A stretch of DNA of 5,668 nucleotides, taken from assembly GCA_009936825.1 (NCBI GenBank), contig JAACDV010000197.1:1-5668 (forward strand), given 5' to 3'. A program made the position numbers and the translations under genes. Below, in pieces: positions 1-5,668 of the stretch (positions within the stretch are counted from its first letter, which is position 1; each line of letters starts with the position of its first letter). The stretch is from Bacteroidota bacterium (GTDB lineage Bacteria; Pseudomonadota; Alphaproteobacteria; Puniceispirillales; Puniceispirillaceae). A model generated the notes under the pieces. That model saw nothing but the letters and a program-made list of their open reading frames with translations. It was not told the DNA's origin and ran no database searches.

Positions 1-31
1 ATTGAGGCCTGAAATTGAGAAAGTAAAACTG

Positions 32-1504
32 ATGAGCGAACACCCAAAGGCAGAGTCTGCAAAAGTTGATATCGACACACTAGCAGCGCGCCTCACGGCA
101 ATCTGCGGCGCCCAACATGTTCAAACAGGAAGCACTATTGACCCGCGCTATCAACGTGACTGGCTTGGCACCGTTCCCTCTGCTCCCGCTATCATTGTCC
201 GTCCGGCTGATACTGCCGGTGTTGCTGCGGTGATGAAGCTATGCGCGGCAAGCCGAACGCCCGTAGTTCCCTTTGGCGGAAATTCCGGTCTTGCCGGGGG
301 CACTATTGCCAATGCAGATGACCGCGTTGTGTTGCTGTCGCTGGAGCGCATGAACACGGTCCGGCATCTGGACAAGGCTGGCCGCTATATGATTGCCGAA
401 GCTGGGTGCATCATCGAGACTCTGCACACTGCCGCCGCCAAGGCTGACCTTATGTTTCCGCTGGTCTTTGGAGCAAAAGGTACAGCGCAAATTGGCGGCG
501 CGCTAGCAACCAACGCTGGCGGGTTGAATGTGGTGCGCTATGGCAATGCGCGCGCACTATGCTTGGGACTGGAAGTTGTAGGCGCTGACGGCGAGGTAAT
601 GGATTTACTGTCAGCGCTGAAGAAAGACAATACCGGGTATGATTTGATTAATCTGATCATCGGGTCCGAAGGCACGCTTGGTATCATCACCGCGGCCACG
701 CTGTCACTTACCGCACCACCGCCAGCCTATGCAACGGCGATGGTTAAGGTGCGTGATCCCGCCGCTGCCCTAGATTTGATGAATTTGACGCAAGCGCGAA
801 CCGGTGGCCGGATTGAGGCGTTCGAGCTGATTAGCCGTCTGCATTATGATCTGGCACTCAAACATCTTGATAACGTCACCGCACCCTTTGATGAGCCGGC
901 CGATCTTGCAGTTCTGATCGAGATTGCTGCCGGAACCGATGCCGATGCCGCGATGGACTCCAATGGCAAGCTGGTACTGGCAACACAGCTGGAGGATATT
1001 CTGGCTGAGGCGCTGGAGGCAGAGCTGATTTATGATGCGGTGATAGCCATGTCGGAAGCACAACGCGCTAATTTCTGGACATTACGAGAGGATATTCTTC
1101 ATGCAATTCAGGCGCATGGGCGCTGGGTGATGAATGATATCAGTTTTCAGATATCCGACCTTCCCGCCGCCATTGACGATCTGGAGGCGGCGTTTCGTGC
1201 CATCGCTCCGGGGCCGTTTGGTGTGGCCTTCGGGCATATGGGGGACGGCAATCTTCACGTTTGTGCGCGCCCTTATGACCATGACCCGTCCGAACATCCG
1301 GCAGAGGCTGCCGCGATTAGGCAGGCAATTCTGGATGTTGTCATTAAATGGCGGGGATCGATCAGCGCTGAACACGGCGTTGGTATTGTCAGAGCAGAGG
1401 CCATGCAAACCCTTAAAGACCCCACCGCCTATGCCATGATGAAGGCAATCAAGACGGCGCTGGACCCGCATAATCTGCTGAATCCGGGAAAAGTGCTGCT
1501 GTAA
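32..1504 (+). CDS. FAD-binding D-2-hydroxy-acid dehydrogenase, GlcD / D-2-hydroxyglutarate dehydrogenase type
   Basis: A 490-residue flavoprotein of the GlcD (COG0277) family. Members oxidise D-2-hydroxy acids such as D-lactate, glycolate or D-2-hydroxyglutarate to 2-keto acids and pass electrons from FAD to a quinone, cytochrome or electron-transfer flavoprotein. The N-terminal FAD (PCMH-type) domain shows PFGGNSGLAGG (80-90), AQIGGALATNAGG (152-164), KKDNTGYDL (197-205) and GSEGTLGIIT (211-220). The C-terminal FAD-oxidase domain carries GHMGDGNLH (401-409) and EHGVGI (447-452) and ends in NPGKVLL. H402, H409 and E447 match the family's divalent-metal site by spacing. No signal peptide or membrane segment is seen, so it is probably cytoplasmic or peripheral. 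Length is normal and the gene is intact. The ATG at 32 fits the family N-terminus; a TTG in frame at 2 would add ten residues, and the ribosome site for either is weak. It converges on the aldehyde dehydrogenase gene, so it is not in the carnitine operon. The family call is firm; the substrate cannot be read from the sequence. Confidence 0.9.
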   Translation: MSEHPKAESAKVDIDTLAARLTAICGAQHVQTGSTIDPRYQRDWLGTVPSAPAIIVRPADTAGVAAVMKLCAASRTPVVPFGGNSGLAGGTIANADDRVVLLSLERMNTVRHLDKAGRYMIAEAGCIIETLHTAAAKADLMFPLVFGAKGTAQIGGALATNAGGLNVVRYGNARALCLGLEVVGADGEVMDLLSALKKDNTGYDLINLIIGSEGTLGIITAATLSLTAPPPAYATAMVKVRDPAAALDLMNLTQARTGGRIEAFELISRLHYDLALKHLDNVTAPFDEPADLAVLIEIAAGTDADAAMDSNGKLVLATQLEDILAEALEAELIYDAVIAMSEAQRANFWTLREDILHAIQAHGRWVMNDISFQISDLPAAIDDLEAAFRAIAPGPFGVAFGHMGDGNLHVCARPYDHDPSEHPAEAAAIRQAILDVVIKWRGSISAEHGVGIVRAEAMQTLKDPTAYAMMKAIKTALDPHNLLNPGKVLL

Positions 1505-1562
1505 GAGCGCGCACTTCCCCGATTATGTGGCTATAACCCCATTATTTGGCTTTACTGTCTGA

Positions 1563-3065
1563 TCAGGTGGTTTCACTTCCCGAATGGAAATTGAACACCG
1601 CACCTTCTTTAATGCCGCTAGGCCATCGCGCAGTTACTGTTTTCAGCTTGGTATAAAACCGAACACCTTCCATGCCATGCATCGAATGATCGCCTAACAT
1701 TGATGCTTTCCAGCCGCCAAAGCTGTGATAGGCAACCGGCACTGGAATCGGCACATTAACCCCGACCATTCCGACATTAATCTGGCTGGTGAAATCACGC
1801 GCTGCATCCCCATCACGGGTAAAGATCGCGGTGCCATTGCCATATTCATGATCCATGACCAGCTGGCGTGCCTCTTCATAGGATTGCGGGCGAAGAACCG
1901 ATAGAACTGGCCCGAAAATTTCGTCACGATAGACCGACATATCCGGAGTGACCTGATCGATCAGCGTGCCGCCAACAAAAAATCCCTCCTCATAGCCTTG
2001 CAAGCGCAACCCGCGACCATCAACAACAATTCCGGCACCATCTTTTTCGCCCTGATCAATATAGCCTTCAATGCGGGCTTTGGAATCGGCGGTGATCACG
2101 GGACCCATTTCCACTCCGGGTTCGTCATACTGGCCGATTTTCAGGGCACGAATTTTTGGTGCCAACTGGTCAACAAACCGGTCAGCTGTTTCATCACCAA
2201 CCGCCAGCACTGCCGAGATCGCCATACAACGCTCGCCTGCCGAGCCGAAAGCAGCGCCCATCGCCGCATCAACCGCCTGATCCATATCAGCGTCAGGCAT
2301 GATAATCATATGGTTCTTTGCCCCACAAAGTGCCTGCACACGCTTGCCGTTATCACAGCCGCGCGAATAGATATAACGCCCAATGGTGGTCGAACCAACA
2401 AAGCTGACCGCACCGATATCAGGATGACCCAGAATGGCATCCACGGCTTCTTTATCGCCATTCACCACGTTCAAACATCCATCAGGCAGGCCAGCTTCGG
2501 TCAACAGGCGGGCCAGCATAAGCGGTGCACCCGGATCACGCTCGGACGGTTTGAGAATGAACGTGTTACCGCAGGCCAGCGCCATCGGAAACATCCACAT
2601 CGGCACCATTGCCGGAAAGTTAAACGGGGTAATCCCAGCCACAACGCCGACAGGCTGGCGCATCGAAAACGAGTCCACTCCGCCAGCAACTTGCGCAGAA
2701 TATTCGCCCTTCAGCAAATGCGGGATACCGCAGGCAAATTCGACCACTTCCATGCCGCGGGCAACCTCACCCTTGGCATCATCAAAAGTTTTTCCGTGCT
2801 GCGCCGAAATCAACGTCGCCAGCTCATCCAGATTGGCGAGGATCAAATCACGGAAGTTAAACATAACCTGCGCACGTTTGGCAGGCGGGGTTGCCGCCCA
2901 ACCGGGAAGCGCGGCCTTGGCATTGGCGACGGCATTGTCGACCTCTGACGCGCTGGCCAGTGGCACACGAGTTGTTGGCGCGCCTGTCGCAGGGTTAAAC
3001 ACATCCTGTTCGCGCCCGCTGGTTCCGGCAATTTCAGCACCGCCGATATAATGCGTTAGAGTCAT
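1563..3065 (-). CDS. mmsA: CoA-acylating (methyl)malonate-semialdehyde dehydrogenase
   Basis: A 500-residue aldehyde dehydrogenase of the MmsA/IolA subfamily, which oxidises methylmalonate semialdehyde to propionyl-CoA, or malonate semialdehyde to acetyl-CoA, with NAD+, CoA and loss of CO2. It acts in valine, inositol and beta-alanine breakdown. Visible marks are [15 protein letters not shown] (146-160, typical of this subfamily), [11 protein letters not shown] (171-181), the NAD-binding stretch [13 protein letters not shown] (221-233), GAKNH (248-252), catalytic Cys280 in [11 protein letters not shown] (274-284) and EIFGPVLSV (382-390). The glutamate that starts the ELGGK motif of hydrolytic aldehyde dehydrogenases is a leucine here (L246), as expected for an enzyme that hands its acyl group to CoA. 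R279 beside the cysteine and R103 lie where the Bacillus enzyme has its carboxylate-binding arginines. The start is fixed by AAGGAG six bases upstream. The gene is full length and intact, divergent from the carnitine genes and possibly sharing their control region. The family call is strong; its physiological substrate in this organism is not shown. Confidence 0.93.
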   Translation of the reverse strand: MTLTHYIGGAEIAGTSGREQDVFNPATGAPTTRVPLASASEVDNAVANAKAALPGWAATPPAKRAQVMFNFRDLILANLDELATLISAQHGKTFDDAKGEVARGMEVVEFACGIPHLLKGEYSAQVAGGVDSFSMRQPVGVVAGITPFNFPAMVPMWMFPMALACGNTFILKPSERDPGAPLMLARLLTEAGLPDGCLNVVNGDKEAVDAILGHPDIGAVSFVGSTTIGRYIYSRGCDNGKRVQALCGAKNHMIIMPDADMDQAVDAAMGAAFGSAGERCMAISAVLAVGDETADRFVDQLAPKIRALKIGQYDEPGVEMGPVITADSKARIEGYIDQGEKDGAGIVVDGRGLRLQGYEEGFFVGGTLIDQVTPDMSVYRDEIFGPVLSVLRPQSYEEARQLVMDHEYGNGTAIFTRDGDAARDFTSQINVGMVGVNVPIPVPVAYHSFGGWKASMLGDHSMHGMEGVRFYTKLKTVTARWPSGIKEGAVFNFHSGSETT

Positions 3066-3071
3066 GATCTG

Positions 3072-3077
3072 CTCCTT
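3072..3077 (-). promoter_or_regulatory. Ribosome binding site of mmsA
   Basis: AAGGAG on the minus strand, six bases before the ATG at 3065-3063. It is a strong Shine-Dalgarno match at good spacing and settles this start. Confidence 0.8.
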
Positions 3078-3150
3078 GGAACTAGGTAATATCCAAACAC
3101 GAAAGTTACAGGCTTTTTTAGAAAGCGCAAGACGCGGAAAAGATAACGCA

Positions 3151-3175
3151 ATCAGGCCGACCGCCGCTGCCTGAT
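3151..3175. repeat. Perfect 7-bp inverted repeat, ATCAGGC-N11-GCCTGAT
   Basis: The left arm is 3151-3157 and the right arm 3169-3175, separated by 11 mostly G/C bases. The arms do not extend further. It sits near the middle of the divergent intergenic region. It could be an operator for a dimeric regulator spanning two to three helical turns, or a hairpin in a leader RNA. It is not followed by a T-run, so it is not a typical intrinsic terminator. The repeat is seen directly; its function is inferred. Confidence 0.5.
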
Positions 3176-3186
3176 ATTAGGTGCTA

Positions 3187-3197
3187 GAAAGCGTTTC
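3187..3197. repeat. Short palindrome GAAA-GCG-TTTC
   Basis: Two perfect 4-bp arms flank a 3-base centre. The shape resembles LacI/GalR-type operators, which often read GAAA...TTTC around a CG centre, but the centre here is odd-length and the match is short. It is a possible operator half of a larger regulatory array. Confidence 0.3.
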
Positions 3198-3204
3198 AAA
3201 TGGA

Positions 3205-3217
3205 GCGAACGATTCGC
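3205..3217. repeat. 13-bp palindrome GCGAA-CGA-TTCGC
   Basis: Perfect 5-bp arms flank a 3-base centre. Outside it, AATG at 3199-3202 and CATT at 3217-3220 can pair if a short bulge on the left side is allowed, so the symmetry reaches further than the core. It starts eight bases after the GAAAGCGTTTC palindrome and 80 bases before the downstream ribosome site. It is a candidate operator or leader hairpin. Confidence 0.4.
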
Positions 3218-3237
3218 ATTAACCGCCCTCAAAGCTG

Positions 3238-3258
3238 TTGCATAAATGCGCAATTTGC
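3238..3258. repeat. Cluster of three alternating TTGC/GCAA half-sites
   Basis: TTGC at 3238-3241, GCAA at 3250-3253 and TTGC at 3255-3258 form two nested inverted repeats: TTGC-N8-GCAA and GCAA-T-TTGC. The cluster ends 26 bases before the ribosome site of the BKACE gene. A protein bound here would sit close to, or over, the promoter and could block transcription of the carnitine genes. Half-sites of four bases are short, so chance remains possible. Confidence 0.3.
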
Positions 3259-3283
3259 TCAATCGTATTGGCTTAAATTCAAA

Positions 3284-3289
3284 AAGGAG
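3284..3289 (+). promoter_or_regulatory. Ribosome binding site of the BKACE gene
   Basis: AAGGAG lies seven bases before the ATG at 3297. It selects this start over the in-frame ATG at 3246, which has no ribosome site, and the ATG at 3309, which is too far downstream. Confidence 0.8.
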
Positions 3290-3296
3290 ACACCTC

Positions 3297-4214
3297 ATGC
3301 CGCTAGCTATGAGACGCAAGGTATTTATCACCTGCGCTGTTACCGGATCAGGCGATACCACAGGAAAATCAGACAAGGTTCCGATTACCCCTGAACAAAT
3401 CGCCAATTCCGCATTAGAGGCAGCCAGAGCCGGAGCCGCGGTGGTGCATTGCCATGTTCGCGACCCCGAGACCGGCGCTCCTTCGCGTGATCCTGAGCTG
3501 TTCCGCGAGGTGACCGAGCGCATTCGCGATTCCGAAACCGATGTTGTTTTGAACCTGACGGCCGGCATGGGCGGCGATCTGGTGCTTGGCGGGGTTGAAA
3601 CCCCGCTTCCCCCAAAGGCCGACGGCACCGATATGGCTGGTGCTACCGAACGTTTGCGGCATATCGCCGACTGCCGCCCCGAAATATGCACGCTGGATTG
3701 CGGAACGATGAATTTTGGGCACGGCGATTATATCATGACAAACAGCACCGCAATGCTGACCGAAATGGCAAAACAAATGAAAGCCATTGGCGTAGTTCCC
3801 GAGATTGAGGCGTTTGATACCGGCCATCTTTGGTTTGCCAAACATCTGGTTGAACAAGGCCATATCAGCACCCCGGCGCTGGTCCAGCTATGTATGGGGA
3901 TTCCATGGGGCGCACCCGATGATTTGAACACCCTGATGGCGATGGTTAACAACATTCCTGATGATTGGATTTATTCCGCCTTTTCGATTGGTCGTAATGC
4001 AATGGCCTATCCGGCAGCAGCGATTCTGGCAGGCGGCAATGTTCGCGTCGGGCTGGAAGACAACATCTATCTGTCACGAGGTGTATTTGCCACCAACGCA
4101 GAATTGGTCGAACGCGCCGCCAATGTTGTCGAAAATATGGGGGTAGAGCTGATCGGGCCAGAAGATGTGCGCGCCTTGCTGGGCATCACCAAACGTGCCC
4201 CTGTTCAGCGTTAG
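3297..4214 (+). CDS. BKACE-family (DUF849) 3-dehydrocarnitine cleavage enzyme
   Basis: A 305-residue TIM-barrel, zinc-dependent enzyme of the beta-keto acid cleavage (BKACE, DUF849) family. It condenses a beta-keto acid with acetyl-CoA and splits it into a new acyl-CoA plus acetoacetate. For the carnitine subgroup the substrate is 3-dehydrocarnitine and the product is betainyl-CoA. The N-terminus ITCAVTGSGDTTGKSDKVPITPEQI (11-35) leads to the zinc-binding HCH (H51, H53) in VHCHVRDP. NLTAGMGGD (86-94), EICTLDCGTMNFG (129-141), FDTGHLWFAKHLV (173-185) and LCMGIPWGAP (198-207) follow. RVGLEDN (250-256) supplies the third zinc ligand E254 and the likely catalytic R250 and D255, by analogy with the family prototype Kce. 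The prototype's Glu14 position falls in the S-G-D stretch here, as in a substrate-specific subgroup. The gene is followed after 11 bases by a carnitine dehydrogenase-thioesterase fusion, which strongly supports the substrate. It is full length and intact. The family is near certain; the substrate comes from subgroup motifs and context. Confidence 0.9.
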   Translation: MPLAMRRKVFITCAVTGSGDTTGKSDKVPITPEQIANSALEAARAGAAVVHCHVRDPETGAPSRDPELFREVTERIRDSETDVVLNLTAGMGGDLVLGGVETPLPPKADGTDMAGATERLRHIADCRPEICTLDCGTMNFGHGDYIMTNSTAMLTEMAKQMKAIGVVPEIEAFDTGHLWFAKHLVEQGHISTPALVQLCMGIPWGAPDDLNTLMAMVNNIPDDWIYSAFSIGRNAMAYPAAAILAGGNVRVGLEDNIYLSRGVFATNAELVERAANVVENMGVELIGPEDVRALLGITKRAPVQR

Positions 4215-4217
4215 GAG
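4212..4217 (+). promoter_or_regulatory. Ribosome binding site overlapping the BKACE stop codon
   Basis: The string TAGGAG contains both the TAG stop of the upstream gene and the Shine-Dalgarno AGGAG (4213-4217), eight bases before the ATG at 4226. Ribosomes ending the first gene can start the second directly, so the two proteins are probably made in fixed ratio by translational coupling. Confidence 0.75.
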
Positions 4218-4225
4218 ATAGATTA

Positions 4226-5668
4226 ATGGCAACGAACGTTAAGCCCGCAAAAGCCGCGGTTATCGGCGGCGGCGTTATTGGCGGCGGCTGGGTTGCCCGC
4301 CTGCTCCAGAACGGTGTCGATGTCAGCATTTTTGACCCGGATCCCGAAGCTCCCCGCAAAATTGATGCGGTATTGACGAATGCGGATGATGCGATTGGCC
4401 AGCTGACAATGGCGCCGCTTCCGATGCGGGGCAGTATGGTGTTCAAGGCTAGTATTGCCGAGGCCGTTGAGGGGGCCGAGTTGATCATTGAAGCCGTCCC
4501 CGAAAGGCTGGATATAAAGCAATCTGTTTACGACGAGATCGAAGCCGCAGCGTTGCAGGACGCCATCATCAGTTCTTCAACCTCGGGGATTATGCCAACC
4601 GACCTTCAGGCGAAGATGCTCCATCCGGGCAGGCTTATTGTCGGGCATCCGTTTAATCCGGTCTATCTACTGCCGCTGGTAGAGGTTGTTGGCGGCACCA
4701 AGACCGCGCCCGAAATAATTTCGCAGGCCAGCGCATTTTTTCGTGCCATTGGTATGCACCCGCTTCCCCTTCGCAAGGAAATCGAAGCCTTTGTCGCCGA
4801 CCGGTTTCTTGAGGCCGTCTGGCGTGAAGCTTTATGGCTGGTCAAAGATGGCATTGCCACAACCGAAGAAATTGACGACGCCATCCGCTTTGGCTTTGGG
4901 TTGCGCTGGGCGCAGATGGGGCTGTTTGAGACCTACCGCGTGGCGGGAGGTGAGGCCGGAATGGCACATTTCATCGCGCAGTTTGGCCCCTGTCTGAAAT
5001 GGCCTTGGACCAAGTTAATGGACGTGCCAGAGCTAACCGACGAATTGGTTAAAAAGATCTCTGATCAGTCCGACGCGCAATCTGGCATGCACAGTATCCG
5101 CGAGCTGGAACTTATCCGGGACACCAACCTGGTCTCTATCATGCAGGCCCTGAAAGCCAATGATTGGGGGGCTGGCAAGACGCTGGCCGACTGGGAAAAC
5201 GCCCTATATGACGCGGTTCCAGCAGCCCATGCGACAGACATAAACGCACCGCTGGAAACAATACGCCAGCAAGTGCCGGCAAGCTGGACCGACTATAACG
5301 GTCATATGAATGAGGCGCGCTATCTGGATTGTTTTTCCATGGCAACTGATGCGGTTATGCGCTGGGTTGGTGTTGACGCCGATTATCTGGCCAGCGGCGG
5401 CAGCTTTTTCACCGTGGAAACCCATATCAGACATATTGATGAAGTCACCGCGGGGAGTGAGATTTTTGCCACCTCGCAACTGCTTCACGGCCAAGGCAAG
5501 AAAATGCAGCTGTTCCATCATCTCTATGCTGTGATGCCGGACGGCACTTCGCGCTTGCTTGCAACTGGCGAGCATATGCTAATCCATGTCGATATAAAGG
5601 CGCGGACTTCTAGCGCGCCATCGGCAAACGTGGCAGGCAGGCTGGCTGAACTGGCAACAGCGCATGGC
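4226..5668 (+). CDS. lcdH: L-carnitine dehydrogenase fused to betainyl-CoA thioesterase (3' end outside window)
   Basis: The frame stays open for 481 codons to the window edge, so the end is missing. The first part (about 1-328) is a 3-hydroxyacyl-CoA-dehydrogenase-type NAD+ enzyme. It has a Rossmann loop GGGVIGGGW (14-22), D37 at the end of strand two favouring NAD+ over NADP+, EAVPERLDIKQ (89-99), SSSTSGI (116-122), and the dyad H141 (in GHPFNP) and E153, spaced 12 apart as in the family. A helical domain follows with FVADRFLEAVWREALWLV (189-206) and DDAIRFGFGLRWAQMG (217-232). After a linker (about 329-343), a hotdog thioesterase domain (about 344-456) carries DYNGHMNEARYL (356-367), the 4-hydroxybenzoyl-CoA thioesterase-type active-site motif with D356. 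The enzyme would oxidise L-carnitine to 3-dehydrocarnitine, and its second domain would hydrolyse betainyl-CoA to glycine betaine. In Pseudomonas these are separate proteins; fused forms are known in rhizobia. The gene lies 11 bases after the BKACE gene. Soluble and cytoplasmic; no membrane segments seen. Total length is probably near 490-500, so the stop is likely just beyond the edge. Confidence 0.9.
   Translation, partial: MATNVKPAKAAVIGGGVIGGGWVARLLQNGVDVSIFDPDPEAPRKIDAVLTNADDAIGQLTMAPLPMRGSMVFKASIAEAVEGAELIIEAVPERLDIKQSVYDEIEAAALQDAIISSSTSGIMPTDLQAKMLHPGRLIVGHPFNPVYLLPLVEVVGGTKTAPEIISQASAFFRAIGMHPLPLRKEIEAFVADRFLEAVWREALWLVKDGIATTEEIDDAIRFGFGLRWAQMGLFETYRVAGGEAGMAHFIAQFGPCLKWPWTKLMDVPELTDELVKKISDQSDAQSGMHSIRELELIRDTNLVSIMQALKANDWGAGKTLADWENALYDAVPAAHATDINAPLETIRQQVPASWTDYNGHMNEARYLDCFSMATDAVMRWVGVDADYLASGGSFFTVETHIRHIDEVTAGSEIFATSQLLHGQGKKMQLFHHLYAVMPDGTSRLLATGEHMLIHVDIKARTSSAPSANVAGRLAELATAHG

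Larger units (their letters stand above)
3066..3296. promoter_or_regulatory. Divergent intergenic control region between mmsA and the carnitine operon
   Basis: These 231 bases separate two divergent start codons, so both promoters should lie here. Open frames that cross it are shadows or upstream extensions of the real genes, without their own ribosome sites. I found no convincing sigma-70 pair at good spacing for either direction. The region holds several short perfect inverted repeats (3151-3175, 3187-3197, 3205-3217, 3238-3258) and a nine-base direct repeat, all listed separately. Such clustering is what one expects where dimeric regulators bind. No regulator gene is present in the window. 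The role is inferred from position; the repeats are seen directly. Confidence 0.7.

Noticed and set aside
1505..1562. Possible bidirectional terminator between the convergent genes.
   Set aside because: The 58 bases hold only a weak imperfect hairpin (ATGTGG ... CCCCAT, one mismatch, near 1525-1542) without a T-run, and the palindrome CTGATCAG (1559-1566) that overlaps the mmsA stop codon. Neither is a convincing intrinsic terminator.
1998..2948. A 316-codon open frame on the plus strand opposite mmsA, plus others at 2434-3051 and 2071-2280.
   Set aside because: The frames lie wholly inside the well-supported mmsA gene on the other strand. Their translations are low in recognisable motifs and rich in His, Arg, Thr and Asn in a way typical of antisense shadows, and they have no ribosome sites.
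3238..3279. A sigma-70 promoter for the carnitine operon (TTGCAT or TTGCTC as -35, TAAATT as -10).
   Set aside because: No pair has both good sequence and 16-18 base spacing; TTGCTC to TAAATT is only about 15 bases apart and TTGCAT lacks a good -10 at the right distance.
3246..3296. A longer version of the BKACE protein starting at the ATG at 3246.
   Set aside because: The extra 17 residues do not fit the family N-terminus and there is no Shine-Dalgarno before 3246, whereas the ATG at 3297 has AAGGAG at ideal spacing.
3152..3691. Minus-strand open frame of 179 codons crossing the control region and the BKACE gene.
   Set aside because: Most of it is antisense to the BKACE gene, the composition is Ser/Arg-rich without any family motif, and no start signal is evident.
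4223..4522. Minus-strand open frames opposite the start of the carnitine dehydrogenase gene (also 4186-4488).
   Set aside because: They are shadows of the plus-strand gene, whose Rossmann motif and ribosome site are clear.

Overview
The window is about 5.7 kb of ordinary, densely coding bacterial chromosome. It holds four real protein genes, one of which runs off the right edge. Moderate GC, the gene order and the protein families suggest a proteobacterium, most likely an alphaproteobacterium (perhaps marine or rhizobial in lifestyle). That assignment is inference from protein style, because no rRNA or other taxonomic marker is present.

Layout: (1) 32-1504 (+), an FAD-linked 2-hydroxy-acid dehydrogenase of the GlcD / D-2-hydroxyglutarate dehydrogenase type. 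(2) 1563-3065 (-), convergent with gene 1, a CoA-acylating (methyl)malonate-semialdehyde dehydrogenase (MmsA/IolA type). (3) 3066-3296, a divergent control region of 231 bp, unusually rich in short inverted repeats. (4) 3297-4214 (+), a beta-keto acid cleavage enzyme (BKACE, DUF849) with the signature of the dehydrocarnitine-cleaving subgroup. (5) 4226 to the window end (+), an L-carnitine dehydrogenase fused to a hotdog-fold thioesterase, with no stop before the edge.

Genes 4 and 5 are 11 bp apart and together encode a complete route from L-carnitine to glycine betaine. The dehydrogenase domain makes 3-dehydrocarnitine. BKACE cleaves it with acetyl-CoA to betainyl-CoA plus acetoacetate. The fused thioesterase releases glycine betaine and CoA. 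Glycine betaine can serve as an osmoprotectant or be demethylated for carbon and nitrogen. This is a known pathway (described in Pseudomonas and Sinorhizobium), so the window looks like a carnitine catabolism locus rather than an undescribed system.

The least explained parts are the palindrome-rich divergent promoter region and the reason an MmsA-type dehydrogenase and an FAD hydroxy-acid dehydrogenase lie beside carnitine genes. No regulator, transporter, mobile element, tRNA, rRNA or CRISPR array was seen.
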